A DNA stretch of 64,000 nt. Origin: Alphaproteobacteria bacterium (GTDB taxonomy: Bacteria; Pseudomonadota; Alphaproteobacteria; Rhodospirillales; Rhodospirillaceae). Location: contig JAUVUZ010000010.1 in the NCBI GenBank assembly GCA_030604885.1, forward strand, positions 37,828 through 101,827, in the 5' to 3' direction. Position 1 is the first letter of the stretch. Each line of letters starts with the position of its first letter. Shown one piece after another: positions 34,020 through 43,074 of the stretch. The translations under genes were made by a program, and so were the position numbers. A model generated the notes under the pieces. The model worked only from the letters and a program-made list of their open reading frames with translations, was not told the origin of the DNA and made no database searches.

Positions 34020-35159
34020 ATGCAGGATCTCGGCAGCGCGCCGCCCGGGAAGGGGATCGGCGACCTTCAGCAGAGCCTGGCGCAGCAGTTGCGTCTCACC
34101 GACTTCGAGCGGTTGCGGCGGCGCGAGCTGTTCGGCCTGGGCGAGGCGGAGGCGGCGGAGCTGCGCGCTTGCCGCCCCTACATGCAGCCGCGCCTGGGCG
34201 AGATCGTCGAGGCGTTCTACCGGGTCCAGACGCAAATCCCCGAGATCGCCAAGATCATCGGCGACAGCGACACCCTGCGCCGCCTCCACGAGACCCTCAA
34301 CGGCTACGTCGGCGCGCTGTTCCAGGGCGAATTCGACGCCGCCTATTGCGACTCGCGGCTGCGCGTCGGCGTCGTCCACAGCCGCATCGGCGTGCCGCTC
34401 AAGCTCTACGCCGCATCGGTGCTGGCGCTGGAGGAGACGTTGCGGCCGCACGTCGCCGCCGCCTGCGCCACCGACCCGGGGCCGCGCCTCGACGCGCTGC
34501 GCCGGGCGATGCTGTTCGACCTGCACCTGGTGATGGAAACCTATCTGCTGGCGGTGTCGATCGAGGTGGAGGCGGCGAAATACAACCTCCAACGCTACGC
34601 CGACAGCCTGGAGAAGGTGATCGACGAGCGCACCCGGCAACTGCACGAGCAATCCCGCCGCGACGCGCTCACCCACCTCGGCAACTACCGCGCCTTCCAC
34701 GAGGACCTGCGGCGCGAGCTGGCCCGCGCCGAGCGCGAAACCCTGCCGCTCACCCTGGTGTTCCTCGACCTCAACCGCTTCAAGCAGCTCAACGACACCC
34801 ACGGCCACCAGGCGGGCGACGCCGCCCTGTGCGAGGTGGCGGCCTGCCTCAACCGCGCCTGCCGCGCCTCCGACCTCGCCTACCGCCTGGGCGGCGACGA
34901 GTTCTGCATCATCCTGCCGTCCACCGAGCTATCGGAAGGGCGCGCCTTCCTCGATCGCCTCGCCACCTGCTGGATGCGGCGCGACGCGGGCGGCATTCCC
35001 CTCACCGTCAGCATCGGCCTGGCGCAGGCGGCGGCGGGGCACGCGGTGCATCCGGAGGCGCTGATCCGCGTCGCCGACAAGTCGATGTATCGCGCCAAGG
35101 CGCGCGCCCGCGCCAGCGGCGACCACGGCGTCGACCCGGGGGATGTGGTGGGAGGCTAG
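34020..35159 (+). CDS. Globin-coupled diguanylate cyclase
   Basis: Protoglobin-like region (LRVGVVHSRIGVPLKLYAASVLALEE) plus GGDEF domain (RLGGDEFCIIL). Confidence 0.82.
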   Translation: MQDLGSAPPGKGIGDLQQSLAQQLRLTDFERLRRRELFGLGEAEAAELRACRPYMQPRLGEIVEAFYRVQTQIPEIAKIIGDSDTLRRLHETLNGYVGALFQGEFDAAYCDSRLRVGVVHSRIGVPLKLYAASVLALEETLRPHVAAACATDPGPRLDALRRAMLFDLHLVMETYLLAVSIEVEAAKYNLQRYADSLEKVIDERTRQLHEQSRRDALTHLGNYRAFHEDLRRELARAERETLPLTLVFLDLNRFKQLNDTHGHQAGDAALCEVAACLNRACRASDLAYRLGGDEFCIILPSTELSEGRAFLDRLATCWMRRDAGGIPLTVSIGLAQAAAGHAVHPEALIRVADKSMYRAKARARASGDHGVDPGDVVGG

Positions 35160-35362
35160 GGTTTTTCCTCGACCCGGCCGAAGCACAGGGTGAGGATCCC
35201 GACCATGCAGGCGGCGGTGAGCGCCAGGGCGAGATAGATCACGAACGAAAGCTGGAACAGCACGGTGCCGATCACCGCGGCGAGGGCGACCACCGCCAGA
35301 ACCAGAAATCCCAGGACCTGCAAGGCAACGCGCACGACCGCTCTCCTCCCGCTTTCGCTCAT
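35156..35362 (-). CDS. Small two-TM hypothetical membrane protein
   Basis: 68-aa ORF with VALQVLGFLVLAVVALAAVIGTVLFQLSFVIYLALALTAACMVGILTLCF. Confidence 0.55.
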   Translation of the reverse strand: MSESGRRAVVRVALQVLGFLVLAVVALAAVIGTVLFQLSFVIYLALALTAACMVGILTLCFGRVEEKP

Positions 35363-35421
35363 CCCAAGATAGGCCTTTCCGCCCCGCGAAAAAAGCCCCC
35401 GGGCACCCCCGCGTCATGATT

Positions 35422-36438
35422 CTAGACGCGAAAGTGGTCGCGATACCACTCGACGAAGCGCGCCACCCCCACCGACACCGGGGTCGAGGGTGCGTAGCCC
35501 ACCGCCCGCTTGAGCGCCGAGGTATCCGCCGCGGTGGCGGGCACGTCGCCCGGCTGCATCGGCAGCAGGTTGAGCCGGGCGGTGCGGCCGAGGCAGGATT
35601 CGAGGGTGCGGATGTACTCCATCAACGGCACCGGCGCGCCGCCGCCGATGTTGTAGATGCGGTAGGGGGCGATGCCGCTGGCCGAGGGGTCGGGGGTGTC
35701 GGCGTCGGCCCGCCACTCCGGGTCCGGCGCGGCGGGCTGGGCGGCGACCCGCACCACGCCCTCGACGATGTCGTCGACGTAGGTGAAGTCCCGCGTCATT
35801 TCGCCGCGGTTGAACACGTCGATGGGTTCGTCGGCGAGGATCGCCTTGGTGAATTTGAACAGCGCCATGTCGGGCCGTCCCCACGGGCCGTAGACGGTGA
35901 AGAACCGCAGGCCGGTGGTGGGCAGGCCGAACAGGTGGCTGTAGGAATGCGCCATCACCTCGTTGGACTTCTTGGTGGCGGCATAGAGGCTCATGGGGTG
36001 GGCGGTGCCCTGGGTCTCGGTGAACGGCATCGCCGCGTTGGCGCCGAACACCGAACTGGTGGAGGCGTAGACCAAGTGCGCCACCCGGGCGGCGCGGCAG
36101 CACTCCAGCAGGTTGGCGAAGCCCACCAGGTTGCTCGACACGTAGGCCGCCGGGTTCTCGACCGAATAGCGCACCCCCGCCTGGGCGGCGAGGTTGATCA
36201 CGGTGTCGGGGGCGTGGGCGGCGAACACCGCGTCGAGGGCCGCCTTGTCGGCGAGGTCGCCCACCACGTGGGTGTAGCCGGGGAACTGCTTCAGCAGCTG
36301 CGCCCGCGCCTCCTTGAGGGAGGGATCGTAGTAGGGGTTGTGGTTGTCGAAGCCGACCACGGTCTTCCCCTCGCGCAGCAGGCGCGCGGCGGTGTGGAAG
36401 CCGATGAATCCGGCGGATCCGGTGACGAGAACGGTCAT
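35422..36438 (-). CDS. NAD-dependent sugar epimerase (UDP-glucuronate 4-epimerase-like)
   Basis: MTVLVTGSAGFIGFHTAARLL...YASTSSVFGAN...SLYAATKKSNEVMAHSYSHLFGLPTTGLRFFTVYGPWGRPDMALFKF. Confidence 0.92.
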   Translation of the reverse strand: MTVLVTGSAGFIGFHTAARLLREGKTVVGFDNHNPYYDPSLKEARAQLLKQFPGYTHVVGDLADKAALDAVFAAHAPDTVINLAAQAGVRYSVENPAAYVSSNLVGFANLLECCRAARVAHLVYASTSSVFGANAAMPFTETQGTAHPMSLYAATKKSNEVMAHSYSHLFGLPTTGLRFFTVYGPWGRPDMALFKFTKAILADEPIDVFNRGEMTRDFTYVDDIVEGVVRVAAQPAAPDPEWRADADTPDPSASGIAPYRIYNIGGGAPVPLMEYIRTLESCLGRTARLNLLPMQPGDVPATAADTSALKRAVGYAPSTPVSVGVARFVEWYRDHFRV

Positions 36439-36639
36439 GGGGCGATCCGATGACGAGAGGAACGATGCGGTCAGGGTTAGCACAAAGGTGTGGGCGCGGG
36501 CAAAAAATGCAATGCGCCGAAGCCCGAAGCGCGGATTTCCGGAAGCCGTGGAAAACGCGAAAAAAGGCTACACATGCGCGGGCGACCATGCTATACAGCC
36601 GCCCTCACGAGGTTGCGCCCGCAACCGCCGTGCCCCTGG

Positions 36640-36713
36640 TGGGGGATAGTTTAACGGTAGAACTACGGACTCTGACTCCGTCAGTCTAGGTTCGAATCCT
36701 AGTCCCCCAGCCA
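36640..36713 (+). tRNA. tRNA-Gln(CTG)
   Basis: TGGGGGA/TCCCCCA acceptor stem, ACGGA-CTCTGAC-TCCGT anticodon arm, GTTCGAATC T-loop, encoded CCA. Confidence 0.96.
36670..36713 (+). repeat. att-like direct repeat, copy 1 (3' end of tRNA-Gln)
   Basis: ctctgactccgtcagtctaggttcgaatcctagtcccccagcca; matches 39034-39076 with one mismatch and one deletion. Confidence 0.9.
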
Positions 36714-36728
36714 ATTGATTTTAAATGG

Positions 36729-36756
36729 AAAAGCCCCGCTTTGCGGGGTTTTTTTC
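36729..36756 (+). terminator. Rho-independent terminator downstream of tRNA-Gln
   Basis: aaaaGCCCCGC-ttt-GCGGGGttttttt. Confidence 0.92.
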
Positions 36757-36893
36757 TGCCGATTTTGCAATTCAGGCTTCGGTGTTTTTGCGGGAGATGG
36801 CTTCGGGGTAGCTTTTGCTCCCTCCCCTTCGCCCGAGAGGGTAAAGCTATTGGCCGACTTAAAGTGGGCATGATACGCAAAAACATATCTTTT

Positions 36894-36925
36894 TATCGTA
36901 ACGATATATAAAACTAGATTATATC
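36894..36925. promoter_or_regulatory. Candidate HipB operators
   Basis: TATCGT-A-ACGATA (36894-36906) and GATATA-N11-TATATC (36903-36925), upstream of the hipB-like gene. Confidence 0.45.
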
Positions 36926-36998
36926 TGGAAAAGCGGTTCTGGGTGTTATATGCTAATGTGTATTAAGAGTGGGGATTTGATCTAGAATAGGGCTTCAG

Positions 36999-37655
36999 AT
37001 GAGCTACGTTCTTGAACACATGGCAGAAACCTTGCGCTCCGCCCGTGAAGCGAGGGGTATGAGTCAACGTGATCTGAGCGCTAAGTCAGGCGTGCCCCAA
37101 AGCCACATCTCGAAAATTGAGAGTGGGGCGGTTGATCTTAGGCTTTCTAGCCTCGTCGAGCTTGCACGCGTCCTCGATCTAGAGGTCGCGATTGTTCCCC
37201 GTAAAACGCTTCCTGCGCTCCAGGCGATTGTGCGCAGTAGTGGTGGGGCTGATGAAGGTGACGTGCAGCGGCGAGCAAATCGCGAACTGAGTCAGCTACA
37301 GAATTTTGTTAGTAAATTGCCGGAACAGGTGATATCTCGCAACGAGGCTGAGAATTATGTCCGTATTTTTCGGGATCTGAAGGATTTCAGGCTATCGAAT
37401 TCTGAATTGAAAAAAATTCGAAATTCAGCATTATCTATAAAAAACATCAAGCCGTATTTATCTGGAACAGGTAATGTGAAAATTTATTCGCATAAAGATG
37501 CGGAATTTAGTCTTGATAAAAAATCAATGATTGAGTTTTTCGGCGGATTGAAAGAGATAAAGAATATCAGAAATTCTATTGTGCATGGAGTGGGTGCTGA
37601 TAGGCGAGAAACTGTGCGCCCCGCCTACAGCCTGGATGAGGATGATGATGGCTAA
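36999..37655 (+). CDS. HipB-like XRE antitoxin with a long C-terminal extension
   Basis: LRSAREARGMSQRDLSAKSGVPQSHISKIESGAVDLRLSSLVELARVLDLEVAIVPRK, followed by about 140 extra residues ending ...KNIRNSIVHGVG... Confidence 0.85.
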   Translation: MSYVLEHMAETLRSAREARGMSQRDLSAKSGVPQSHISKIESGAVDLRLSSLVELARVLDLEVAIVPRKTLPALQAIVRSSGGADEGDVQRRANRELSQLQNFVSKLPEQVISRNEAENYVRIFRDLKDFRLSNSELKKIRNSALSIKNIKPYLSGTGNVKIYSHKDAEFSLDKKSMIEFFGGLKEIKNIRNSIVHGVGADRRETVRPAYSLDEDDDG

Positions 37656-38883
37656 TGTATCAGTCCTCGATGTCCTGATTTATGGCGAACCTATCGGCAC
37701 GCTAACTCGCGTCGAAGGGGATCGGATTTTATTTGCCTTTAAAGACGCTTATATCGCTGACGATAACCGGCCAGTCCTTAGCCTTGGATTTAAGGATCAG
37801 TTCGGCGGACTGATCACCGATTTCAAGCCAACGCAGAAGCAGGTTATACCCTTCTTCGCAAATCTGCTCCCCGAAGGGCACATGCGCACCTATCTCGCGG
37901 AGCGGGCGGGGGTAGACTCGGAGCGTGACTTTTTCGTGCTTTGGGCCCTGGGACGTGATCTGCCTGGGGCGGTTACGATCAGGCCCGCTGATGGTGAAGC
38001 GTGGCCCGAAGGTGTCGCAGATAGCGATCATGATGGTGGCGAGGGCCAGGATGATCGGCGTGAAAATGCCCTTCATTTCTCGTTGGCTGGTGTGCAGCTT
38101 AAGTTTTCCGCGATCAACGAAGCGCGTGGAGGCCTAACAATTCCAGCCAAGGGGGTGGGTGGATCGTGGATCGTCAAATTGCCGTCCCGAGAGTTTGAGG
38201 GGGTGCCTGAGAACGAATTTTCGATGATGACGCTTGCCCGGCTTGTAGGCATCAACGTACCAGCATTTCATCTGGCCGATTTAGAGGAAATAAGAAATCT
38301 TCCAGACGGTATCGGGGCGCTGAACGGGCGGGCGTTCGTGGTCGAGCGTTTTGACCGTTCGCCGGATGGCGAGGCTATCCATATCGAGGATTTTGCCCAG
38401 GTATTCGGCGTTTATCCGAGAGATAAATATAAACGCGCTAGCGCACGGAATATCGCTGCCGTCATAGGGGCAGAAGGCCGCGAGGCCGATATCGTAGAAT
38501 TTGTGCGCCGCCTGACCTTCAATACGCTTATCGGCAACGCCGACATGCACCTCAAAAATTGGTCGTTGATCTACCCGGATCGGCGGCATGCCGCCTTGGC
38601 TCCGGCCTATGATTTTGTCTCGACAATTTCGTATATCTCGGATGACGGTGCGGCATTAAATTTTAGCCGTACGAGGCGATTCGACGGATACTCTGAGGAT
38701 GAACTATCTCATCTTGCCGCCAAGGCGCATTTGCCGGATCGGCTGGTGCTCGACGCTGCACGCGAGACGGTCGAGCGGTTCCGCGAGCAGTGGGGTAAAG
38801 AGAAGGCTAATCTGCCTCTTAGCGCAGGCGTCATTGATGCGATTGAGGGGCAGATGCAGATCGTGCCAATTGCACAAGGGTAG
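37648..38883 (+). CDS. HipA-like serine/threonine kinase toxin
   Basis: LANLLPEGHMRTYLAERAGV (read as FFANLLPEG...), HFSLAGVQLKFSAI, GSWIVKLPS, TLIGNADMHLKNWSLIYPD, LAPAYDFVST. ATG overlaps the hipB-like stop. Confidence 0.92.
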   Translation: MANVSVLDVLIYGEPIGTLTRVEGDRILFAFKDAYIADDNRPVLSLGFKDQFGGLITDFKPTQKQVIPFFANLLPEGHMRTYLAERAGVDSERDFFVLWALGRDLPGAVTIRPADGEAWPEGVADSDHDGGEGQDDRRENALHFSLAGVQLKFSAINEARGGLTIPAKGVGGSWIVKLPSREFEGVPENEFSMMTLARLVGINVPAFHLADLEEIRNLPDGIGALNGRAFVVERFDRSPDGEAIHIEDFAQVFGVYPRDKYKRASARNIAAVIGAEGREADIVEFVRRLTFNTLIGNADMHLKNWSLIYPDRRHAALAPAYDFVSTISYISDDGAALNFSRTRRFDGYSEDELSHLAAKAHLPDRLVLDAARETVERFREQWGKEKANLPLSAGVIDAIEGQMQIVPIAQG

Positions 38884-39033
38884 AATTTTCGACGAGGACA
38901 GGGCTTCGAGGGGGCTTCCCGGTTGGTGAGGGCATCAGAAAGTTATGCAAATTCAGTTTAACTCATTGATTCTTCGGAGGCAGTTTTGCAATTTTTCTGT
39001 GCAATATATTGAGACATAAGAGATAAAAACCGC

Positions 39034-39076
39034 CTCTGATTCCGTCAGTCTAGGTCGAATCCTAGTCCCCCAGCCA
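39034..39076 (+). repeat. att-like direct repeat, copy 2 (degenerate tRNA-Gln 3' end)
   Basis: ctctgattccgtcagtctaggtcgaatcctagtcccccagcca. Confidence 0.9.
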
Positions 39077-39137
39077 CTTCGAGAGATCGGCAAAACCGCC
39101 GGAAAGCCTCCGCTTTCCGGCGGTTCCGCGTTCGGCG

Positions 39138-40388
39138 TCAGCGGGCGCCCGCCGCGGCGAGGGCCGGGGCGGGGGCGAGGGCGGCGACGGCGCGGGCGAT
39201 GCGGCGCAGCGCCTCGGTCACGGTCGCGGCGTCGGCGGCGAAGGAGATGCGGAAGTAGGGCGAAAGGCCGAACGCCGCGCCCGGCATCGCCGCCACGCCC
39301 GCGTCTTCCAGCAGGTATTCGGTGAAGTCGGCATCGCTGGCGATGATCCTGCCGTCGGGCCGCAGCGTGCCGATCAGCGCGGCGCAGCCGGGGAAGGCGA
39401 AGAACGCCCCGGCGGGTGCGGCGAGGGTGAGGCCGGGGATCGCCGCGATCCCCTCCACCACCAGCTTGCGGCGTTCGGCGTAGGCGGCGAGCGCCTCGGC
39501 GACGAAATCCTGCGGGCCGGTGAGGGCGGCGAGGCCGGCGGCCTGCGCCACCGTCGAGACCCCGGCGGTGAACTGCGACTGCACCACCGCCATCGCCCGG
39601 ATCAGCGCCTCCGGCCCGGCGGCATAGCCCAGCCGCCAGCCGGTCATGGCGTAGGTTTTCGAGGCGGCGTTGACGGCGAGCACGCGGTGGCGCAAATCCG
39701 GCGCCACCCGCAGCAGGTGCGGCGGCGCCGCGCCGTAGCGGATGCGGTCGTAGACTTCGTCCAGCAGCACCAGCGCGCCCGGGTGGCGGCGCAGCACCGC
39801 CGCGATCGCCGCCAACTCGGCCGCGTCGTAATCCGCGCCGCTGGGGTTGGCCGGGGCGTTCAGCACCAACCAGCGGGTGCGGGGTCCGAGGGCGGCGTCG
39901 AGGGCGGCGGGGTCGAGCTTGAAGCCGCGCGCCTCGGCGGTGGGGAGGATCACCGTGCGCCCGCCGGTGTAGGCCACCGCGTCGGGGAACGACGGCCAAT
40001 AGGGCGCCGGGACGACGATCTCGTCGCCCGCGTCGACGGTGGCGGAAAAGGCGTTGGCGATCAGCTGCTTGGCGCCGTTGCCGACGAGCACCTCGGCGGG
40101 TGCGTAGGCGAGGCCGGTGTCGGCCGAGAATCTCGCCGCCACCGCCGCGCGCAGCGCCGGGGTGCCCTCGGTGGGCGGATATTTGGTGTCGCCGTGGGCG
40201 AGGGCGGCGAGCGCCGCGGCCTTGATGTGGGGCGGCGTGTCGAAATCCGGCTCGCCGATGGTGAGGTTGACGATGTCGCGCCCGGCCTCGCGCAGCGCCT
40301 TGGCGCGGGCGTTGGCGGCGGCGTTGGGGGAGATGCGCACCCGGGCGACGCGCGCCGACGGGCGGAATTCGGAAACCGGGTGGATCAT
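39138..40388 (-). CDS. Class I/II aminotransferase (aspartate aminotransferase-like)
   Basis: IVNLTIGEPDFDTPPHIKAAALAALAHGDTKYPPTEGTPALR...NAASKTYAMTGWRLGYAAGP. Confidence 0.93.
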   Translation of the reverse strand: MIHPVSEFRPSARVARVRISPNAAANARAKALREAGRDIVNLTIGEPDFDTPPHIKAAALAALAHGDTKYPPTEGTPALRAAVAARFSADTGLAYAPAEVLVGNGAKQLIANAFSATVDAGDEIVVPAPYWPSFPDAVAYTGGRTVILPTAEARGFKLDPAALDAALGPRTRWLVLNAPANPSGADYDAAELAAIAAVLRRHPGALVLLDEVYDRIRYGAAPPHLLRVAPDLRHRVLAVNAASKTYAMTGWRLGYAAGPEALIRAMAVVQSQFTAGVSTVAQAAGLAALTGPQDFVAEALAAYAERRKLVVEGIAAIPGLTLAAPAGAFFAFPGCAALIGTLRPDGRIIASDADFTEYLLEDAGVAAMPGAAFGLSPYFRISFAADAATVTEALRRIARAVAALAPAPALAAAGAR

Positions 40389-41833
40389 GGCGCGAGCACC
40401 TTTCCGGGGTTGAGGAGGCCGTTCGGGTCGAGCGCCGCCTTGATCCGGCGCATCAGCGCCAGTTCCAGCGGCGGCTTGGAGTCGGGCAGGGCGTGGACCT
40501 TGAGCTGGCCGACGCCGTGCTCGGCGCAGATCGAGCCGCCCCGCGCCGTGACCGCGCGGTGGACCAGGGCGCGCAGCGGCCGTTCGTGGGCGTCCCAGTA
40601 GTCGGGGCCGGTGCCCTCGGGGCGGGCGACGTGGTAGTGGAGGTTGCCGTCGCCCGCGTGGCCGTGGACGAACACCCGCACGCCGGGGAATTCCCGCCGC
40701 AGCGCCGCGCCGGTGTCGGCGACGAAATCCGGGATGCGCGAGATCGGCAGCGAGACGTCGTGCTTGGCGTTCCAGCCGTCGCGCTTCTGCGCCTCGCCCA
40801 GGCCGTGCTCCCGCACCGCCCAGAACGCCTCGCGCTGCGCCAGGCTTTCGGCCACCACCGCATCGTCGGCGAGTTCGGCTTCGAGCGCGGCGCCGATCAC
40901 CGCTTCCAGGCGTTCGCGGCCGTGGGCTTCGCTCTCCTCGTCGGCGATCTCGATCAGCACGTACCAGAGATCGTCGCCGTCCTCGGGGGCGAACGGCAGG
41001 CGGTACTCGGGGGCCTTCGCCGCGACCAGCCGCCAGGTCGCGGCCGAGACGATCTCGAAGCCGGTGAGCGCCGCGCCGAAGCCCCGGCGGGCGTGGCGCA
41101 GCAGCGCGATCACCGTGGCGATGCCGGAAACCTTGAGAAGCGCGGTCTGCTGCGCGGCGGGCAGGGGAAAGAGCTTGATCGTCGCGGCGGTGACGATGCC
41201 GAGGGTGCCCTCGCTGCCGATGTAGAGATCGCGCAGGTCGTAGCCCGCGTTGTCCTTCCGCAATCCCCGCAGCCCGTTCCAGATTTCCCCTTCCGCCGTC
41301 ACCACCTCGATGCCGAGGGTCAGCGCCCGGGTGTTGCCGAAGCGCACCACCTGGGTGCCGCCCGCGTTGGTGGCGAGGTTGCCGCCGATCGTGCAACTGC
41401 CGCCCGAGGGGAGGCTCAAGGGAAACCACCGGCCTTTCGCGTGCGCCGCCTCGCGCACGGTGTCGAGGATCGCGCCCGCCTCGACGGTGACGGTGTCGTT
41501 GTCGAGGTCGATCTCGCGGATGCGGTCGAGACGGGAGAGCGACAGCACCACCGCGGTGCCGCTGGCGTCCGGCGTGCCGCCGCCCGCGAGGCCGGTGTGG
41601 CCGCCCTGGGGCACGATCGGCACCCGCTCCGCCGCCAGCAGCCGCACCACCGTCGCCACCTCCTCCGCGTTCGCCGGGCGCACCACCGCGCGGGCGCGGC
41701 CGGTGTGGCGTTGCAGGATGTCCACCAGCGCGCCGGGGGCGTCCTCGCCCGGCACGGCGTGGGCGGGGCCGACGATGGCGCGCAGGGCGTCGAGCAGCGG
41801 ATCGGCGGGGCGGGGGTGGGCGGCGGTGCGCAT
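40385..41833 (-). CDS. FAD-linked oxidoreductase (D-lactate/2-hydroxyglutarate dehydrogenase-like)
   Basis: VPIVPQGGHTGLAGGGTPDASGTAVVLSLSRLDRIREID...GNLATNAGGTQVVRFGNTRALTLGIEVV...SICAEHGVGQLK. Confidence 0.9.
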   Translation of the reverse strand: MRTAAHPRPADPLLDALRAIVGPAHAVPGEDAPGALVDILQRHTGRARAVVRPANAEEVATVVRLLAAERVPIVPQGGHTGLAGGGTPDASGTAVVLSLSRLDRIREIDLDNDTVTVEAGAILDTVREAAHAKGRWFPLSLPSGGSCTIGGNLATNAGGTQVVRFGNTRALTLGIEVVTAEGEIWNGLRGLRKDNAGYDLRDLYIGSEGTLGIVTAATIKLFPLPAAQQTALLKVSGIATVIALLRHARRGFGAALTGFEIVSAATWRLVAAKAPEYRLPFAPEDGDDLWYVLIEIADEESEAHGRERLEAVIGAALEAELADDAVVAESLAQREAFWAVREHGLGEAQKRDGWNAKHDVSLPISRIPDFVADTGAALRREFPGVRVFVHGHAGDGNLHYHVARPEGTGPDYWDAHERPLRALVHRAVTARGGSICAEHGVGQLKVHALPDSKPPLELALMRRIKAALDPNGLLNPGKVLAP

Positions 41834-42248
41834 GGTCGGCCTCGTGCGATGGGAGACTCCTGCTTACCATCGCCGCCGCAGAAAATACACATGGATTCGT
41901 GAGATTCGGATAAATCACATCAAAAATGACAGAATGCGCCGAGGTCCCGGCGGCCACCACCCAGGATCCCACGGTGGGAGTCCATGGAAATATAGATTAT
42001 TTTCATATAGTTAAATATCATGACGAAAATTAACGCACAAAAAATGTATATCATCAAGAATCACTTGACGTTCCGTTCGGCGTGGGGCTGAATGGGCGTC
42101 CGTTCCCTGAAGGAGGCTGCCATGCGGCGGATCGAGGCAACCGGGCGATGTCGTCGCCCCTTGAGCACCGGGTTCTGACTGCGCGCGTTCGGGAGCCTCC
42201 GCACCGTCCGGCGTCGCACCATCGTCGGCGGAGGATCGGAGCGAACAG

Positions 42249-43052
42249 ATGTTGAAGACTTTCGGACGGATTTTCGCGGTCGCGGCGCTGCTGACGGCGG
42301 GCGCGGCCCAGGCGGCGGAGCCGGTGCACCTCAAGGTGGGCATCCGCGGCGGCATCGGCGAGGACATCTGGGCGGTGGCCGCCAAGGTCGGCGAGCGGTA
42401 CGGCCTCAAGATCGAGCCGGTGGTATTCGCGGGCACGCTCAGCCCCAACGAGGCGGTCAACACCGGCGAAATCCACGCCAACGCCTTCCAGCACGTGCCG
42501 TTCTATCGCGACCAGGTGAAGCAGCGCGGCTACAAGCTCGCCGTCGTCGGCACCACCTACCTCTCGCCGGTCGCGTTCTACTCCAAGAAATACAAATCGC
42601 TGAAGGACCTGCCGGTGGGCGCCAAGGTCGGCGTGCCGGACGACCCGAGCAACGAGAGCCGCGCCCTGATCATCCTGCGCGACGAGGGGCTGATCACCCT
42701 GCGCGACGGCGTCGACACCTACAACGAGACCGTCGGCCTCAAGGACATCAAGGACAACCCGCGCAAGATCGAGATCGTCGAGGCGAAGTCGGTGGTGCTG
42801 GCGCGCTCCTACCAGGATGTCGACGCGGCGGCGGTGATCTCCTCGTTCGGCTCCCAGGTGGGGCTGAACGCCGCGCGCGACGGCATCGCCCAGGAGAAGT
42901 TCGAGAACAACCCCAACGTCAACATCATCGTCGTCCGCGAGCAGGACAAGGACGCGCCGTGGGTGAAGCCGCTGGTGCAGTCGTTCCAGTCGCCCGAGGT
43001 GCGGCAGTACATCGAAACCCACCTCCAGGGCGTGCTGATCCCGGTGTTCTGA
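42249..43052 (+). CDS. metQ: MetQ/NlpA-family ABC transporter substrate-binding protein
   Basis: [80 protein letters not shown]. Confidence 0.9.
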   Translation: MLKTFGRIFAVAALLTAGAAQAAEPVHLKVGIRGGIGEDIWAVAAKVGERYGLKIEPVVFAGTLSPNEAVNTGEIHANAFQHVPFYRDQVKQRGYKLAVVGTTYLSPVAFYSKKYKSLKDLPVGAKVGVPDDPSNESRALIILRDEGLITLRDGVDTYNETVGLKDIKDNPRKIEIVEAKSVVLARSYQDVDAAAVISSFGSQVGLNAARDGIAQEKFENNPNVNIIVVREQDKDAPWVKPLVQSFQSPEVRQYIETHLQGVLIPVF

Positions 43053-43074
43053 GGTGAGCCGCGAGGAGGCCGAG

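Larger units (their letters stand above)
36714..39076. mobile_element. tRNA-Gln-inserted hipBA islet without integrase
   Basis: Low-GC segment bounded by the intact tRNA and a degenerate copy of its 3' 44 nt. Confidence 0.8.

Noticed and set aside
36780-36860. Possible second tRNA or small RNA after tRNA-Gln
   Set aside because: No cloverleaf; only the terminator hairpin and AT-rich promoter sequence are present.
39080-39125. Hairpin AACCGCCGGAAAG-cctccg-CTTTCCGGCGGTT as a mobile-element end
   Set aside because: Better explained as the terminator of the minus-strand aminotransferase (T-run on that strand); it lies outside the att repeat.
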